Shown: positions 32,008 through 42,221 of the stretch, in pieces
Numbering within the stretch: position 1 is the first letter of the stretch
Layout: each line of letters begins with the position of its first letter
Source: UPXZ01 sp049840795
GTDB lineage: Bacteria > Bacteroidota > Bacteroidia > Bacteroidales > Paludibacteraceae
Length of the DNA stretch: 64,000 nucleotides
Direction: 5' to 3'
NCBI GenBank assembly: GCA_049840795.1
Contig: JASGJK010000031.1
Coordinates: 124,001 to 188,000, forward strand
Notes under the pieces: generated by a model
What the model was told of the DNA's origin: nothing
The model's input: the letters and a program-made list of their open reading frames with translations, nothing else
The model's database searches: none
Program-made: the position numbers and the translations under genes

Positions 32008-32865
32008 ATGAAGCAAATTATTTTTCATATCGGGTTGATGATCTATTTGCCGGTTGGTGCAGCAATGACAATGAGGAAGGGGTAAAAGACGACACTCCTA
32101 TCCTCCTTTCAGCACAGGCTACAGACGGCCTGCAGACGAGATCAACGATAACCGGCAATCAACCCTTGTTACAAAATATGGGAGTAGGTGTTTACATCAA
32201 TGAAAACGGAGGGGCTAACACCTCAATAGCGTCTAATCTACACTGCAAAGGAAGTGCTTCGGGCGGATTAGATTTGCAAGGCGGAGGCTCTCAACCCTAT
32301 TTCCATCGAGTGGACGTGGTGTCAAGATATCGGCTTATTATCCGTACAACAGCAGTACTGCCGATACGTATGATTTTAGTGTTGAAACTGATCAGAGTAG
32401 TGATGACGACTATAATGCCAGCGACCTGCTGTGTAGTGAACAGACAAGTTATACCCGTCAAAGTACGGCTCACAGCCTGCCCTTTAATCACAAGCTGTCA
32501 CGCATCACTTATAGTTTACTTGCGGGAAATGGAGCGCCTTCCCTTACCGGGGCAACAGTGAGTATTGTGAATGTATTCTGACTAACGGTAAAAACTACCA
32601 TTGACAATCAGGTTGTTATAAATTTCCCGATCCGAATGCATATCTGAGAAATCTGACAGAAAAAGCCAGAATTATAAATGTCTTTAACGGCAGGCTCACA
32701 GCCGCCAATGGCACTGGCTTAAGCGACAATCTGTACTGGTCTTCGTCGGAGGTTGTAGGCCTTCCTGTTATTAATGTGTGGATTGTCAATTTCTTCGATG
32801 GGCTAATGGACTACTACTCCAAGTACAATCCCAATGGCGCGGTGCGGTATGTTTTAGCTTTTTAA
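32008..32865 (+). pseudogene. Broken fimbrillin gene with a C-terminal FISUMP/DUF1566-like tail
   Basis: Three frames together spell a fimbrillin. The first part carries CSNDNEEGVKDDTPILLSAQ. After a break at TTT 32300-32302 it continues with GRGVKISAYYPYNSS, DFSVETDQSSDDDYNASDLL, LPFNHKLSRITYSLLAGN and GATVSIVNVF, then a stop near 32580. Another break lies near 32043. From about 32618 a different reading gives LRNLTEKARIINVF, DNLYWSSSEV and NPNGAVRYVLAF to a stop at 32865. That tail resembles the FISUMP/DUF1566 C-terminal module of some Bacteroidales tip proteins. The middle of the gene is deleted. It is probably a dead tip-fimbrillin gene. Confidence 0.7.
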
Positions 32866-32874
32866 AGGAACATA

Positions 32875-32905
32875 GGCTGCTTGCCCGACAAATAGGCAAG
32901 CAGCC
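32875..32905 (+). terminator. Terminator of the fimbrial operon
   Basis: A perfect 11-bp stem, GGCTGCTTGCC / GGCAAGCAGCC, with a 9-base loop follows the end of the broken fimbrillin by 10 bases. A short TTATTATAA tract follows. Confidence 0.8.
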
Positions 32906-33038
32906 TTATTATAAATCTCAAAAATAATTAAATTATGAAACGACTAGCAGAAACAGCGATGTTCCGAAAGTTGAGTATGCCGGGAGAATTCGATTTCCCC
33001 TGCGTTCTTTCTGCCAAATTTGTCATATCCTCTCAATC

Positions 33039-33800
33039 TTAGTCCGAGTCACCTCCGCATAAATTTGAGTGGTTGTGAGTGGTTGTGATGGAGGGATGCC
33101 CCATCATTTGGCTAAAAGTTTCAATTGGAACACCTTGTGTCAAGCAGATAGTCGTTGCAAATGAAAATCGGCTCATGCGGAATGTCAGCCGTTTATCAAT
33201 CTTAGCTATTTTCGCAAGCCGTTTCAGTTGCCATTTCATATTCACATGAGTTTGTAACTTGAAAACGCTTCCATTCTCTCCTGCAAACTCCGAACCCCTA
33301 TATCTGTCAATAATTTGAATCGAGATATCCAATAGTGGGATATAAGAAGTCGTTCCTGCTTCCTGTCGGTTTAGGACAATCCATAGACTCCCATCTTCCT
33401 GACGTTGAATATTGGAATGATTTAGATTCCGCAAATCTATACAAGTGATACCTGCGAAAACGCAAAAGATGAATATATCTCTTGTGAAATTCCATATAGC
33501 GTGTTTTGTGTGTACTCTCATCAAATGTTCTATTTCGTCCATTGTAAGCTACGGACATTTGGGTATTATCTTTTCAGAAACGTAATCGAAAAATGGATCT
33601 TGCCGTATCAGTCCTTTATGTTTAGCTTTTGTGATACAAGTTCGCAAGGGAATTAAGTTACATTTGACTGTTCTTGGAGTCATACGCAAGTCTAAGCTTT
33701 AGACAAAGCGAATAGACTTCGATAAATGCAATATCTACTTTCCCGAACGGAATTATCAGTCACATTGTATTTTGTCGCTAGAAAATCTTTCGGATGCCTG
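33039..33800 (-). pseudogene. Decayed tyrosine recombinase (integrase)
   Basis: The longest open piece (33542 down to 33039) covers the catalytic core: FCVFAGITCIDLRNLNHSNI (the box I region, where the conserved Arg-containing motif is recognisable), then LTFRMSRFSFATTICLTQGV and MMGHPSITTTHNHS. The family pattern is HxxRHTFAT ... LGHxSIxTTQxYA. Here the first His is Arg, the second His is Phe, and the catalytic Tyr region reads HNHS, so the active site is lost. Upstream, minus-strand frames still spell fragments such as SEKIIPKCP with stops between, extending to about 33800. It is a dead integrase of a Bacteroides-type mobile element, next to the decayed fimbrillin gene. Confidence 0.75.
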
Positions 33801-34371
33801 TAAGCATTCGGATATGCAGGATAGGTGGATTCCTTAATTTAAATACCTACACTTTTACGTTTTTCTTCTACCAACTCTGCAAATGCCTACATCAAAGTAT
33901 TTCAATTCGTTGCTCATAACGCTCACATTTTAAAGTTAATAAATTCACTTCTTACGTGAGTTATTCGAACAATGTAAACAGCAGACAAACAGCGTTATAA
34001 TCAGCCAATAAAGGCCATCAAATTGCCGTATTTTGCTCCGTGCAAAATGGGTAACGTTATAGGCACGGAACCCCTGCTTATATCTGTCGAAATCGGTATT
34101 TTAACGATTAGACACTCAATGCCACCAAAGGACGTTCATTTTCTGACTATCAATTCGTTACCTTGATTTGCTTTCCTTCGCTTTTTATCTTCTATGTTGC
34201 AACCGAAAGCCCACACAGGCCAACCAATAAACGGTTTCTCACTCCTGAAAGTTGCATGAATACCTCCTCCTCCATTCATCCACCGCAAATTTTTTCTTTT
34301 CAAAAGTATCTTCTTAAACCCAGAATCCAGCATAAGCGTAAGCCTCATCCGGGCTACGTTTTAATAAAAAA

Positions 34372-34411
34372 GGTTTAATCGTTCATATTTCATACGATGA
34401 ACGATTAAACC
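34372..34411. repeat. Perfect 15-bp inverted repeat
   Basis: GGTTTAATCGTTCAT at 34372-34386 and its exact complement at 34397-34411, with a 10-base loop. It could be a terminator or an element end. The outer sequence GGTTTAATCGTT recurs in the inverted repeat starting at 62762. Confidence 0.7.
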
Positions 34412-34553
34412 AAATATCATTATCAAATAGTTCAACTTTCGCAAGGTGTTAAACGTTTGATTTTATGAATATTGAAAAATTATTTATTATGATTATCAGA
34501 CACTTATAAGAATCGGGAGTTTTAATCTTATCTAAGTCAAACCTCACCCCCAG

Positions 34554-34575
34554 CCCCTCTCATTGAGGAGAGGGG
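34554..34575. repeat. REP-like hairpin
   Basis: CCCCTCTC (34554-34561) and its complement (34568-34575) form a hairpin in a C-rich context. A similar C-rich/G-rich hairpin lies near 46662-46679 and a larger one at 54236-54355, suggesting a dispersed repeat family in intergenic regions. Confidence 0.5.
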
Positions 34576-34851
34576 AGTACGTAGTGAGAGTAAGAAAATT
34601 ATTGCAATAGTGTAAGTTGTTGTAATTATGTGAATTAAGCATTCAAAAGTTGAATAAACAAATAGGCAATATTTACATCAATAACATCGGATGCGGATAC
34701 TAAAAACCGCTAAAGACATATAAGTTATTATCTTTAGCGGCTTTAGGGATGTATAAACCAATATCAGATACAGTTAAGATTTAGAAAATCAGATAGTGCG
34801 TGTGTATTAGATTTTGCTAATAATCGTTTAACTGTTTATTCTATATTCAAC

Positions 34852-35048
34852 TAAGTAGTAAAAAACAATTAACGCTATAATTGTAAAAAACAAAATCTAA
34901 ATGCTTTGTTTGTTTTTTCGGTCTCTTTTTGGCATCTTTTTACTCTTTTATCCTTGATTTAGCCCGCTAAATCTTCGGACAAAATCCCAAAAATCTGCTC
35001 AAAAACAGCCTCGAAAAAAACATGACAATAATTATTTTCTACTACTTA
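34852..35048. repeat. MITE-like element, copy 1 (197 bp)
   Basis: A 197-base block bounded by the inverted repeat TAAGTAGTA / TACTACTTA, with an internal palindrome GATTTAGC-cc-GCTAAATC. The same block, same length and nearly identical, occurs at 54373-54569. It contains no coding frame. Short terminal inverted repeats, constant size and dispersed copies are the marks of a miniature inverted-repeat element. No clear target-site duplication is visible. It abuts the 3' end of the CotH-like gene. Confidence 0.75.
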
Positions 35049-35063
35049 ACTGCGAGATTAAAT

Positions 35064-37448
35064 TTATTTTCGTATTATTTTTTCCGAATAACTTCCCGAA
35101 CGCACAATATAAATGCCTGCGGGGTAGCGAGACATATTAATATGCAGCGTAGTATTGTCTGCTTTTCGGCTTTCAAGCATTACACCTTGCAGCGTATAGA
35201 TAGAGACAGTTGCTCCGAGTTGTAAGCCGGTTATGTTGAGTATATCGGTTACCGGATTTGGTCCGCAAATAATATTTATGTCGCTTTTGACATCGTTAAC
35301 TGCAGTGTAAGGTTTACCAAGATATTGAATGTCAAGGTATGCCAGCCTTTTAGTCAACCAATCGGAAATATAAGACATTTCCGATGATATATTTGTTACC
35401 ACTCCATATTGTCCCCATTTATTGATTTCTCGAGTATCGGCACCGCTTAACGCAAATAAATCGGCATATTTCTGAAAACGGTTCATTAAACTGTCATAAC
35501 TAAACGCTTTGCCACGCAGGGAAAGATAACGATTTTTAAGTTGTAAGGTTTTCCAATTGTTAACATCTAACTCTTTGAGTCGTTGAAAAAGGTTGAACTG
35601 ACCGTGCTCATTATTTATTACAAATGTATCAAAGTTTTGTTCCGGTCCGGTAATATCTTTTGAACTGTCCCATCTGATTCCGAATACCCCGTCCAAATCC
35701 CACGGCGTAATGCTCACTTTGGTTGAAGCAGTTTGGTCGTAAATAGACGTATAAGTGTTTTTACCGTGGTTGTCCGTAGCCAACATTAGTTCGATAAACA
35801 AATAGTAGTCAAGATATACCGGTAGATCAAATGTCTCGGTAACTTTTGCCGTAAAATTAGCGTTTGTTGTATAATAGTCGTTCGGGATTAGCGCTGCTTT
35901 GTACAAATTGTCCCACATAATTGGCTCCCCTTCGTCCAATTCAGGGTATTTGCATTCATATCCGCTCCAAGTGATACTATTATTATTGTACATCGAATAA
36001 ATCTTGCCACCGTACGGATATCCCATAAAAACGGCATTGCTCCATCCGGTAGCTTTGAAAGATGTTCCACGTTGAGTGTAAGTTATTTGGTTGTTGGTGC
36101 CGGTTGTCGATTTTAGTTTTTTCAGTTTTAATTGTTTTCGATCAATTTTTTCTGTCATACAGTATAATCCGTGATAAATATCGTTGATAAATACTTCCAC
36201 AAAACGACCGCGTGTGCCGTTAACCGCTTCCGGTTCGCCTGAGAACCAGTAAGGTTTGGTCGAAAAACTATTCCATAGGTCGGTACTCACTCTATTTCTC
36301 ATTCGGGACGGATCTATAAACATGGCGTCCAATATCCAATTGTTATCGTTGCGTAGCGAAAAAAACGTTCTGTCGTCCGAGTCGTTTCCTACCGAATTTC
36401 TGATATTCAATGCAAATGATTTTTTATCATAATACAATGAAGAAGCACCTCGTGTCTTAATGTTGGTTAGTACCACCTCGGTAGTGTCTGTTTTTTCGGG
36501 TTCGGTTACGGCAACACGTCCCATAGAGTATACCGTGCCTATAGTTCCATCCGAATACAATTGCACTAATGGCAAACAACTGAAATAAAGCGTGGCGGTG
36601 GTAAGTTTTGTTGTTCCGTTCTTTATCTCAATCAAATATCCGGTAGATGCATTTACTTTGTTAAAGCTGTACGTGGTATTTGTTTCTACCAATTGATTAT
36701 TGATATACAGTTTGTAGGCAGAGTTTTTGGGAGTAGATTTAATCGTTTTGGTTACATTGGTATTTATTGATGCTTCCGTTACGGAAAGATATAATTCTTT
36801 GTTTTCCTTGTCAACAATCGGAGTCTTACTGTCAAATGTTAATGAGGATAGATATGATGAGAGAGAACCCAGTGTTCTGTTAGCAGTAGGTAATCCTACA
36901 GGAGTCTCATCTACAACCGGTTTTCCTGACGAATCATAAAAAACAAACAACTCATTATTGCCTCCGCTGCCGGAATACACTCCCACGGGATATACCGAGT
37001 TATAAGCAGTTGCCCTGCGATCCCACATCTTATTACTGTTCACCACAGAACGTATAATGTAGTAACACAACCCATTGGTGAGTTTAAGTTCCAATGTGAA
37101 CGAGGTTGAGTTATCGGTCTGTAAACCGTCAACCAACGCGAGCGCCGATCTCTCCGAAACCGCGGCTGAATTGTATTGGATATATTTGCCGGTAGAAGCG
37201 TTTTGGAATGTGTATTGATTATCGCTAATGTTTTTTATAATCCAATAATCGGTTGGTTGCGCGTTTTCTTCGTCTCTGTCAGTATTATATATCAACGGAT
37301 AATCCGCATTGCCAAGACTCACGGTTCCGGTAGCATTGTCGTTTAATGTTGCTATTAAGTATTGTTTAGAGGCTGATAATACAGGCTTGGATTGTAACGC
37401 AGCCGTTAAACAAAGAATAAAAAATGAGATGGTTAGAATTCGTTTCAT
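35064..37448 (-). CDS. Secreted CotH-type kinase-like protein with T9SS sorting domain
   Basis: The start at 37448 gives a signal peptide (ILTISFFILCLTAALQS); a longer frame upstream lacks sense. The product has about 794 residues. A lectin-like N-terminal domain comes first (YWIIKNISDNQYTFQNASTGKYI). Then comes a CotH domain with GRFVEVFINDIYHGLYCMTEKIDR, the ATDNHGKNTY motif and TPWDLDGVFG (presumed catalytic and metal-binding acidic residues). The C-terminus is a T9SS domain (CGPNPVTDILNITGL ... GIYIVRSGSYSEK). Spore-coat CotH is a secreted protein kinase; homologs in glycan loci are of unknown role. It is the last gene of the minus-strand glycoside hydrolase cluster, 207 bases after the GH35 gene. 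Confidence 0.85.
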   Translation of the reverse strand: MKRILTISFFILCLTAALQSKPVLSASKQYLIATLNDNATGTVSLGNADYPLIYNTDRDEENAQPTDYWIIKNISDNQYTFQNASTGKYIQYNSAAVSERSALALVDGLQTDNSTSFTLELKLTNGLCYYIIRSVVNSNKMWDRRATAYNSVYPVGVYSGSGGNNELFVFYDSSGKPVVDETPVGLPTANRTLGSLSSYLSSLTFDSKTPIVDKENKELYLSVTEASINTNVTKTIKSTPKNSAYKLYINNQLVETNTTYSFNKVNASTGYLIEIKNGTTKLTTATLYFSCLPLVQLYSDGTIGTVYSMGRVAVTEPEKTDTTEVVLTNIKTRGASSLYYDKKSFALNIRNSVGNDSDDRTFFSLRNDNNWILDAMFIDPSRMRNRVSTDLWNSFSTKPYWFSGEPEAVNGTRGRFVEVFINDIYHGLYCMTEKIDRKQLKLKKLKSTTGTNNQITYTQRGTSFKATGWSNAVFMGYPYGGKIYSMYNNNSITWSGYECKYPELDEGEPIMWDNLYKAALIPNDYYTTNANFTAKVTETFDLPVYLDYYLFIELMLATDNHGKNTYTSIYDQTASTKVSITPWDLDGVFGIRWDSSKDITGPEQNFDTFVINNEHGQFNLFQRLKELDVNNWKTLQLKNRYLSLRGKAFSYDSLMNRFQKYADLFALSGADTREINKWGQYGVVTNISSEMSYISDWLTKRLAYLDIQYLGKPYTAVNDVKSDINIICGPNPVTDILNITGLQLGATVSIYTLQGVMLESRKADNTTLHINMSRYPAGIYIVRSGSYSEKIIRK

Positions 37449-37655
37449 AAGCAAAATACAATTGCAGTTATTATTTGAAAAGACGAAAAACAATCAACGT
37501 TTTTTGTCAATAAATCGGTATTAAACAGAACACACAGAATGATTCAAAAAGAATATTGTAGTTCTGTGTAGTTCTGCATATTAAGTGTAACAATAAAGAT
37601 TCAATACTTGTTTCTTCCTTGCGTTTTTATATCGCGTGCTCTCTATCTAAAAGAG

Positions 37656-39452
37656 TTAACGGATGGTTTTTGCTTCCGTTTGATGAAGATCAAAAACAAT
37701 CACTTCATTTTTACCGGGTTTTAACCAGCAGGCAGGGCAATACAGACGGGTTTGAGGTCCTATGTTCCAATATCTGCCCAAGTTATGTCCGTTTACCCAA
37801 ATTACCCCTTTTTGATAATTCGACATATCGAGATAGGTGTCTGCTACTTCGGTTAACTCAAAATTTCCTTTGAAGAATACACCCGGTTTGGTGGAATCGT
37901 ATTTTGTAGCTGTTAAGGCTGAAGCAAAGGCTTCGTTCATCGGTAATTTGTATTGTTCCCAATTCATAAGCGTCATACCATTGAGTGTTACTCTGTCGGT
38001 GATTCCTTTTCTATCAATCATTTCCTGAGCGAAGTTGATATGTCCCATACCTTCTACTAATATCTCTAACACTGGATTTTTTACGTCAGAAGTCGGGAGC
38101 TTTATCGACGAAACGCCCGCTCTGCGGTCTAAGGTGCCTACATATTTTCCGTTTAAGAATACGGTGGCGTAATCGTGTAATTCGGTAACTTTCAGATTAC
38201 CGCTTTTATGTCCGATTAATGTCGTTTTGTAGAGCATAAATCCTTGATTTTGATCAAGCGCTTCAAAAGTGGTTGGTTGTACCGTTTGAATTACTTTGGG
38301 CAAGTTTTCCCATACGGAGGTGAAGGCTTGCATTTGAATGACAGGCACTGAAATTTCCTTGATGGGTTGTGGTATCGCAGGCAATTTGGTTTTTTTAGGT
38401 AAATACGATCCTATAAGTTTGCGTAACGCATAATATTTAGGAGTTGCTCGCCCTTGTTCGTTGATAGGGGCATCGTAATCATAACTTGTTAAATCAGGTT
38501 CGTACCCTTTTCCGCCTGAGTTAGCTCCGGCTGTGTAACCGAAGTTGGTACCTCCGTGAATCATATAAAAGTTGAATGATTTTTTGTTATCCATTAAAAA
38601 TTTGACAGATTTCAGTAAACTTGCCGTATCGGGTCGCGCCCATTCTTCTCCCCAATGTGTGAGCCACCCGGGATATGTTTCGCCGCTAAATACAGGGACA
38701 CCGGGAACTTGTTTGGCAGCTAAATCAAAGTCACCTTGGTCGGAGCCGGAGTCAAGTCCTACTGCACATCCGGGCAAAGTACCGGCTTCGAGCATATAGT
38801 GCGTGGGTCCATCGCTTGTATAAAACGGAATAGTGATGCCGTTATCTTTCCATAACTGCAAAAGTGTTTGCATATAAATGCGATCGTTTCCGTAACTACC
38901 GTATTCGTTCTCAATTTGAATCATTAAAACAGGACCGCCGGCAGTGACTTCTAACGGTTTAATCAATTTTGCTACGGCGCTGATGTATTTTTCCGACGCT
39001 TTCATATAATGGGCATCCATACAGCGAATTTTTATATCCGGTTTTTTGAGCAAATAGGAGGGAAGCCCGCCAAAATCCCATTCGGCACAAACATAAGGAC
39101 CGGGTCTTAAAATAAACCACATACCTTCTTCTTGTACTATTTTAATAAAACCGGCTAAGTCTCTATTCCAAGTTTCAAAGTCAAATTTGCCCTCTTCCGT
39201 TTCGTGATAATTCCAAAAGACGTAGGAAGCAATTGTGTTACATCCCATCGCTTTAGCCATTTGTATGCGTTGTCTCCAATACTCTTTGGGGATTCTGGCA
39301 AAGTGCATTTCGCCCGAGATAATCTGGAAAGGTTTTCCGTCTAATAAAAACTCTGTTTTTGATAACTCAAACGTATGTGTCTTTTTGGGAACACAGTAAG
39401 CATTTACTGTATAAACGCTGAATAATAAAAGAATTAGAAATAGTTTTTTCAT
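37656..39452 (-). CDS. GH35 beta-galactosidase
   Basis: The 598-residue product has a signal peptide (LFLILLLFSVYTVNA). The TIM barrel begins with FLLDGKPFQIISGEMHFARI, the GH35 signature. The expected acid/base is E183 in QIENEYGSYG and the nucleophile E258 in FSGETYPGWLTHWGE. A C-terminal jelly-roll follows, ending near VWVNGHNLGRYWNIGPQ and LYCPACWL. GH35 enzymes release terminal beta-galactose, for example from core 1 or core 2 mucin glycans. The gene lies 24 bases after the MFS gene in the same operon. Confidence 0.95.
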   Translation of the reverse strand: MKKLFLILLLFSVYTVNAYCVPKKTHTFELSKTEFLLDGKPFQIISGEMHFARIPKEYWRQRIQMAKAMGCNTIASYVFWNYHETEEGKFDFETWNRDLAGFIKIVQEEGMWFILRPGPYVCAEWDFGGLPSYLLKKPDIKIRCMDAHYMKASEKYISAVAKLIKPLEVTAGGPVLMIQIENEYGSYGNDRIYMQTLLQLWKDNGITIPFYTSDGPTHYMLEAGTLPGCAVGLDSGSDQGDFDLAAKQVPGVPVFSGETYPGWLTHWGEEWARPDTASLLKSVKFLMDNKKSFNFYMIHGGTNFGYTAGANSGGKGYEPDLTSYDYDAPINEQGRATPKYYALRKLIGSYLPKKTKLPAIPQPIKEISVPVIQMQAFTSVWENLPKVIQTVQPTTFEALDQNQGFMLYKTTLIGHKSGNLKVTELHDYATVFLNGKYVGTLDRRAGVSSIKLPTSDVKNPVLEILVEGMGHINFAQEMIDRKGITDRVTLNGMTLMNWEQYKLPMNEAFASALTATKYDSTKPGVFFKGNFELTEVADTYLDMSNYQKGVIWVNGHNLGRYWNIGPQTRLYCPACWLKPGKNEVIVFDLHQTEAKTIR

Positions 39453-39476
39453 GTGTAAAATAGTCGTTATGTAGAA

Positions 39477-40742
39477 TTATTTATGATTATTTTTTCTGAT
39501 TTTATAACCTACCGTAGCAAAATACAGGATGAACAAATAGGCTGGTATAAATATCCAATATGCGCTCTTATAGTCGGAGGTAGTCGCGACTTCGGCAGTT
39601 TTAAATAAGTCGATTAAAAACCCGAAGACCAACGGAATAACAGCGCCACCGACAATTCCCATTACTAACAGTGAAGCACCAGTTTTAGTGAATTTTCCCA
39701 AGTCGGCAATAGCTAAGGGCCATATTGCGCCCCACATAATCGAATTGGCAAATCCGATGGCTATTAATCCGTAAATACCAATTTCTCCCGGAGCAAAAAT
39801 AACGCAAAGCGATGCAACCAAACCTATGATGGTGAAAAGTTTCAATGCGCTGGTTTGGGAGATGGCTCTTGGAATCATCAAAAACCCGAAAATATATCCG
39901 ACAAACATACCGATAGGGACATATTTGGCGTATCCTTCCGGATTAGCAACATTTTCGCCAAAGACAGATTTTGCAAAGCCGATAATCGAAGCCATAGGTA
40001 AGGTTTCGACACCAACGTAGAAAAACAATGCCAATGCCCCCAATAATAAATGAGGCATTTGAAATATACTTTTTTTACTGTTAGCATAAGTGGAGGCAAT
40101 TGTGGCGTTTTCAGATTCATCTTCGCCAACGGCTTTAATCTCAGGCAGTGGAGCAAAATAGATAAATACACCCAGCGCTACCAAGATAAAAGTGACTATG
40201 TAAAAAGGGAATGAAACTTGATTTAATTCCACGTTTTTTAGGTCTAAAAATAAACCGAGAAACACAGGTCCCAACCACCAAGCGAGTTTATTCATAATTC
40301 CCATCAAGCTCATACGTGCGGCAGCGCTTTCTTGTGGACCAACGATTGTTACATACGGATTTACTGCGGTTTGTAAAAGCGTATTTCCAATTCCTCCGAC
40401 AAATAAAGCAAGTAAAAAAACCGGGAAACTGGCTAACTTTGCCGATGGTACAAATAGCACCATTCCTACAGCCATAATCAACAACGAGATAACAATGCCT
40501 TTTTTGTATCCTACTTTTTTTATAACCCATCCGGCAGGTGAGCCGAAAATAACAAACGCCGAAAATATTGCCGCCGTAACGAGGTACGATTGAGTAACGG
40601 TGAGATGTAATGCGTCTTTTAAAAACGGGGTTAAAAATCCACTAATTCCTACTCCGAAACCGATAACAAAAAATAATACACCAACTATCAGTAACGGAAT
40701 TACAAGTGTATTTCCTTTTTCTACTTTATTTGTTTTAGACAT
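39477..40742 (-). CDS. MFS sugar transporter (FHS/GluP-type)
   Basis: This 421-residue protein has about 12 membrane helices. Its N-terminal motif FGVGISGFLTPFLKDALHLT and the GGIGNTLLQTAVNPYVTIVGP segment are those of the fucose/glucose-galactose:H+ symporter group in the major facilitator superfamily. It probably imports the monosaccharide (galactose, GalNAc or similar) freed by neighbouring glycosidases across the inner membrane. It lies between the GH109 gene (62 bases upstream) and GH35 (24 bases downstream). The substrate is inferred from context. Confidence 0.88.
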   Translation of the reverse strand: MSKTNKVEKGNTLVIPLLIVGVLFFVIGFGVGISGFLTPFLKDALHLTVTQSYLVTAAIFSAFVIFGSPAGWVIKKVGYKKGIVISLLIMAVGMVLFVPSAKLASFPVFLLALFVGGIGNTLLQTAVNPYVTIVGPQESAAARMSLMGIMNKLAWWLGPVFLGLFLDLKNVELNQVSFPFYIVTFILVALGVFIYFAPLPEIKAVGEDESENATIASTYANSKKSIFQMPHLLLGALALFFYVGVETLPMASIIGFAKSVFGENVANPEGYAKYVPIGMFVGYIFGFLMIPRAISQTSALKLFTIIGLVASLCVIFAPGEIGIYGLIAIGFANSIMWGAIWPLAIADLGKFTKTGASLLVMGIVGGAVIPLVFGFLIDLFKTAEVATTSDYKSAYWIFIPAYLFILYFATVGYKIRKNNHK

Positions 40743-40804
40743 TTCTTTTTATTTTTTATTTGAAATTGTACTTATATATTAGATAGTAATACCCTATGCG
40801 AATC

Positions 40805-42212
40805 TTACTTGGCAAATTCAAGTTTCTTTAATTTGTTCCATCCGCCACGTGTAAAATCGGGAATGGCAACCGGCGCTGAATTATTATCAAGAGAAATCTC
40901 CGTTAACGGGATAAGACTGCACCATTCTGCTAAGTCATACACGTCCATATCCAACGGCAACCCTTGTTGCAAGCAGTGAATAAGACGATAGTCCATTATA
41001 AAATCCATTCCACCGTGTCCACCCACTTTTTTGGCAAGTTCAGCAATGTCAGCGGCAATAGGGTGTAAATATTTTTTCATCAATGCGTCTTTTACCGAAT
41101 CAGGTACAAAGCTGTGCGCAGTTAAATCTTCGAAGTTAGGATTAACGTCTTTGTCTAACACCGATTTATCTAAAGCGTATCCTTCTACCGGATATTTATT
41201 GGCAAACCCTTTTGTTCCTGTAATTTGGTACATACGGTTATATGGGCGAGGCGAAGTAACATTGTGTTCAATTAAAATCGATTTTTGTTTTTCTGTGGCA
41301 ATCATTGTCATCGTATGGTCTCCGTTTCTAAAGTCTTTGACTTCTTCTCCGGTTTGTTCTTTAATGAATGCCGGATTACCTATTGCTTTGGTATCCATCG
41401 AAACCAAGTATTTTAATCGATTCTCCGCGGTGTATATTCATTGCCTGGCAAATTGGTCCTAAGCCGTGAGTGGGGTAAACGTCTCCTCTGTGAGTACGGT
41501 TAAAATCCATCCGCCAGTTATTCCAATACTGATTCCAGTAGGGTTGTAATCCGTGTATGTAAGCTCCCTCACCATGAATTACTTCACCCAAAAGTCCGTT
41601 TTGAATCATATTGAGCGTAGTGAGTTCAAAGAAGTCATACACACAGTTTTCAAGTTGCATACAATGCTTGCGTGTTTGTTCTGAAGTATTTATAAGCGCC
41701 CAAATTTCGTCCATTGTCATAGCGGAAGGCACTTCAATGGCTACGTGTTTACCGTCTTTCATTGCTTGTACACCCATTTGAGCATGGTGTTTCCAGTCGG
41801 TAGCGATATAGATAAGATCTACATTAGAGAGTTTGGTCACTTTTCGCCATACGGATGTATCTCCGTAAAATTCAAGCGCTTTCGGTTTTCCAGATTTTAT
41901 TAAAATTTGATTGGCGGCTTTAGTGTTTTCTTCAAGCACATCGCAAAGTGCAACAACTTCAACTCCGGGAATGTATGTCATACGTTTTACCGCACCCGGA
42001 CCACGCATTCCTAATCCTATAAAAGCAACTCTGACAGTTGGGATAGGAGGGCAGGTGAGTTGCAATACATCTTTTTGTCCGGCAGGACGAGCCGGTGTTG
42101 CAATTTCAATAATTCCTTGATTTTTTTTATTTGATGATGTTTTTTCTCCTGCAAACGAAAATGATGATAAAAGAAAAAGCAGGACGAATGATAAAATAAT
42201 GTTTTTTTTCAT
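40805..42212 (-). CDS. GH109-type Gfo/Idh/MocA protein, candidate alpha-N-acetylgalactosaminidase, frameshifted at 41421-41422
   Basis: The joined product is about 468 residues. It has a signal peptide (ILSFVLLFLLSSFSFAG) and an NAD-binding Rossmann fold (VRVAFIGLGMRGPGAV). GH109-typical motifs follow: DWKHHAQMGVQAMKDGKHVAIE, GAYIHGLQPYWN, HRGDVYPTHGLGP and GGHGGMDFIMDYR. GH109 enzymes cleave alpha-GalNAc by an NAD-dependent elimination mechanism. The break is in TT (AA on the coding strand) at 41421-41422; removing one base gives HRGDRLKYLVSMDTKAIG. It lies 9 bases after the NahK-type kinase gene, supporting a GalNAc pathway. Confidence 0.88.
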
Positions 42213-42221
42213 TGATGGAGT

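Larger units (their letters stand above)
33801..34851. other. Gene-poor stretch between the dead integrase and the repeat element
   Basis: No gene can be supported. It contains two hairpins listed separately (34372-34411 and 34554-34575). Small open frames on both strands at about 34136-34378 overlap each other and have no start context or neighbour to support them. Given its neighbours, this is likely debris of a mobile element. Confidence 0.5.

Noticed and set aside
32936..33041. 34-codon plus-strand frame after the fimbrial terminator
   Set aside because: It has an ATG and a short leader, but there is no homology that I recognise, and it runs into the dead integrase region.
34136..34378. 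Overlapping small open frames on both strands near 34.2 kb
   Set aside because: They overlap antiparallel, have no ribosome site or family motif I can name, and lie in mobile-element debris; neither can be supported as a gene.
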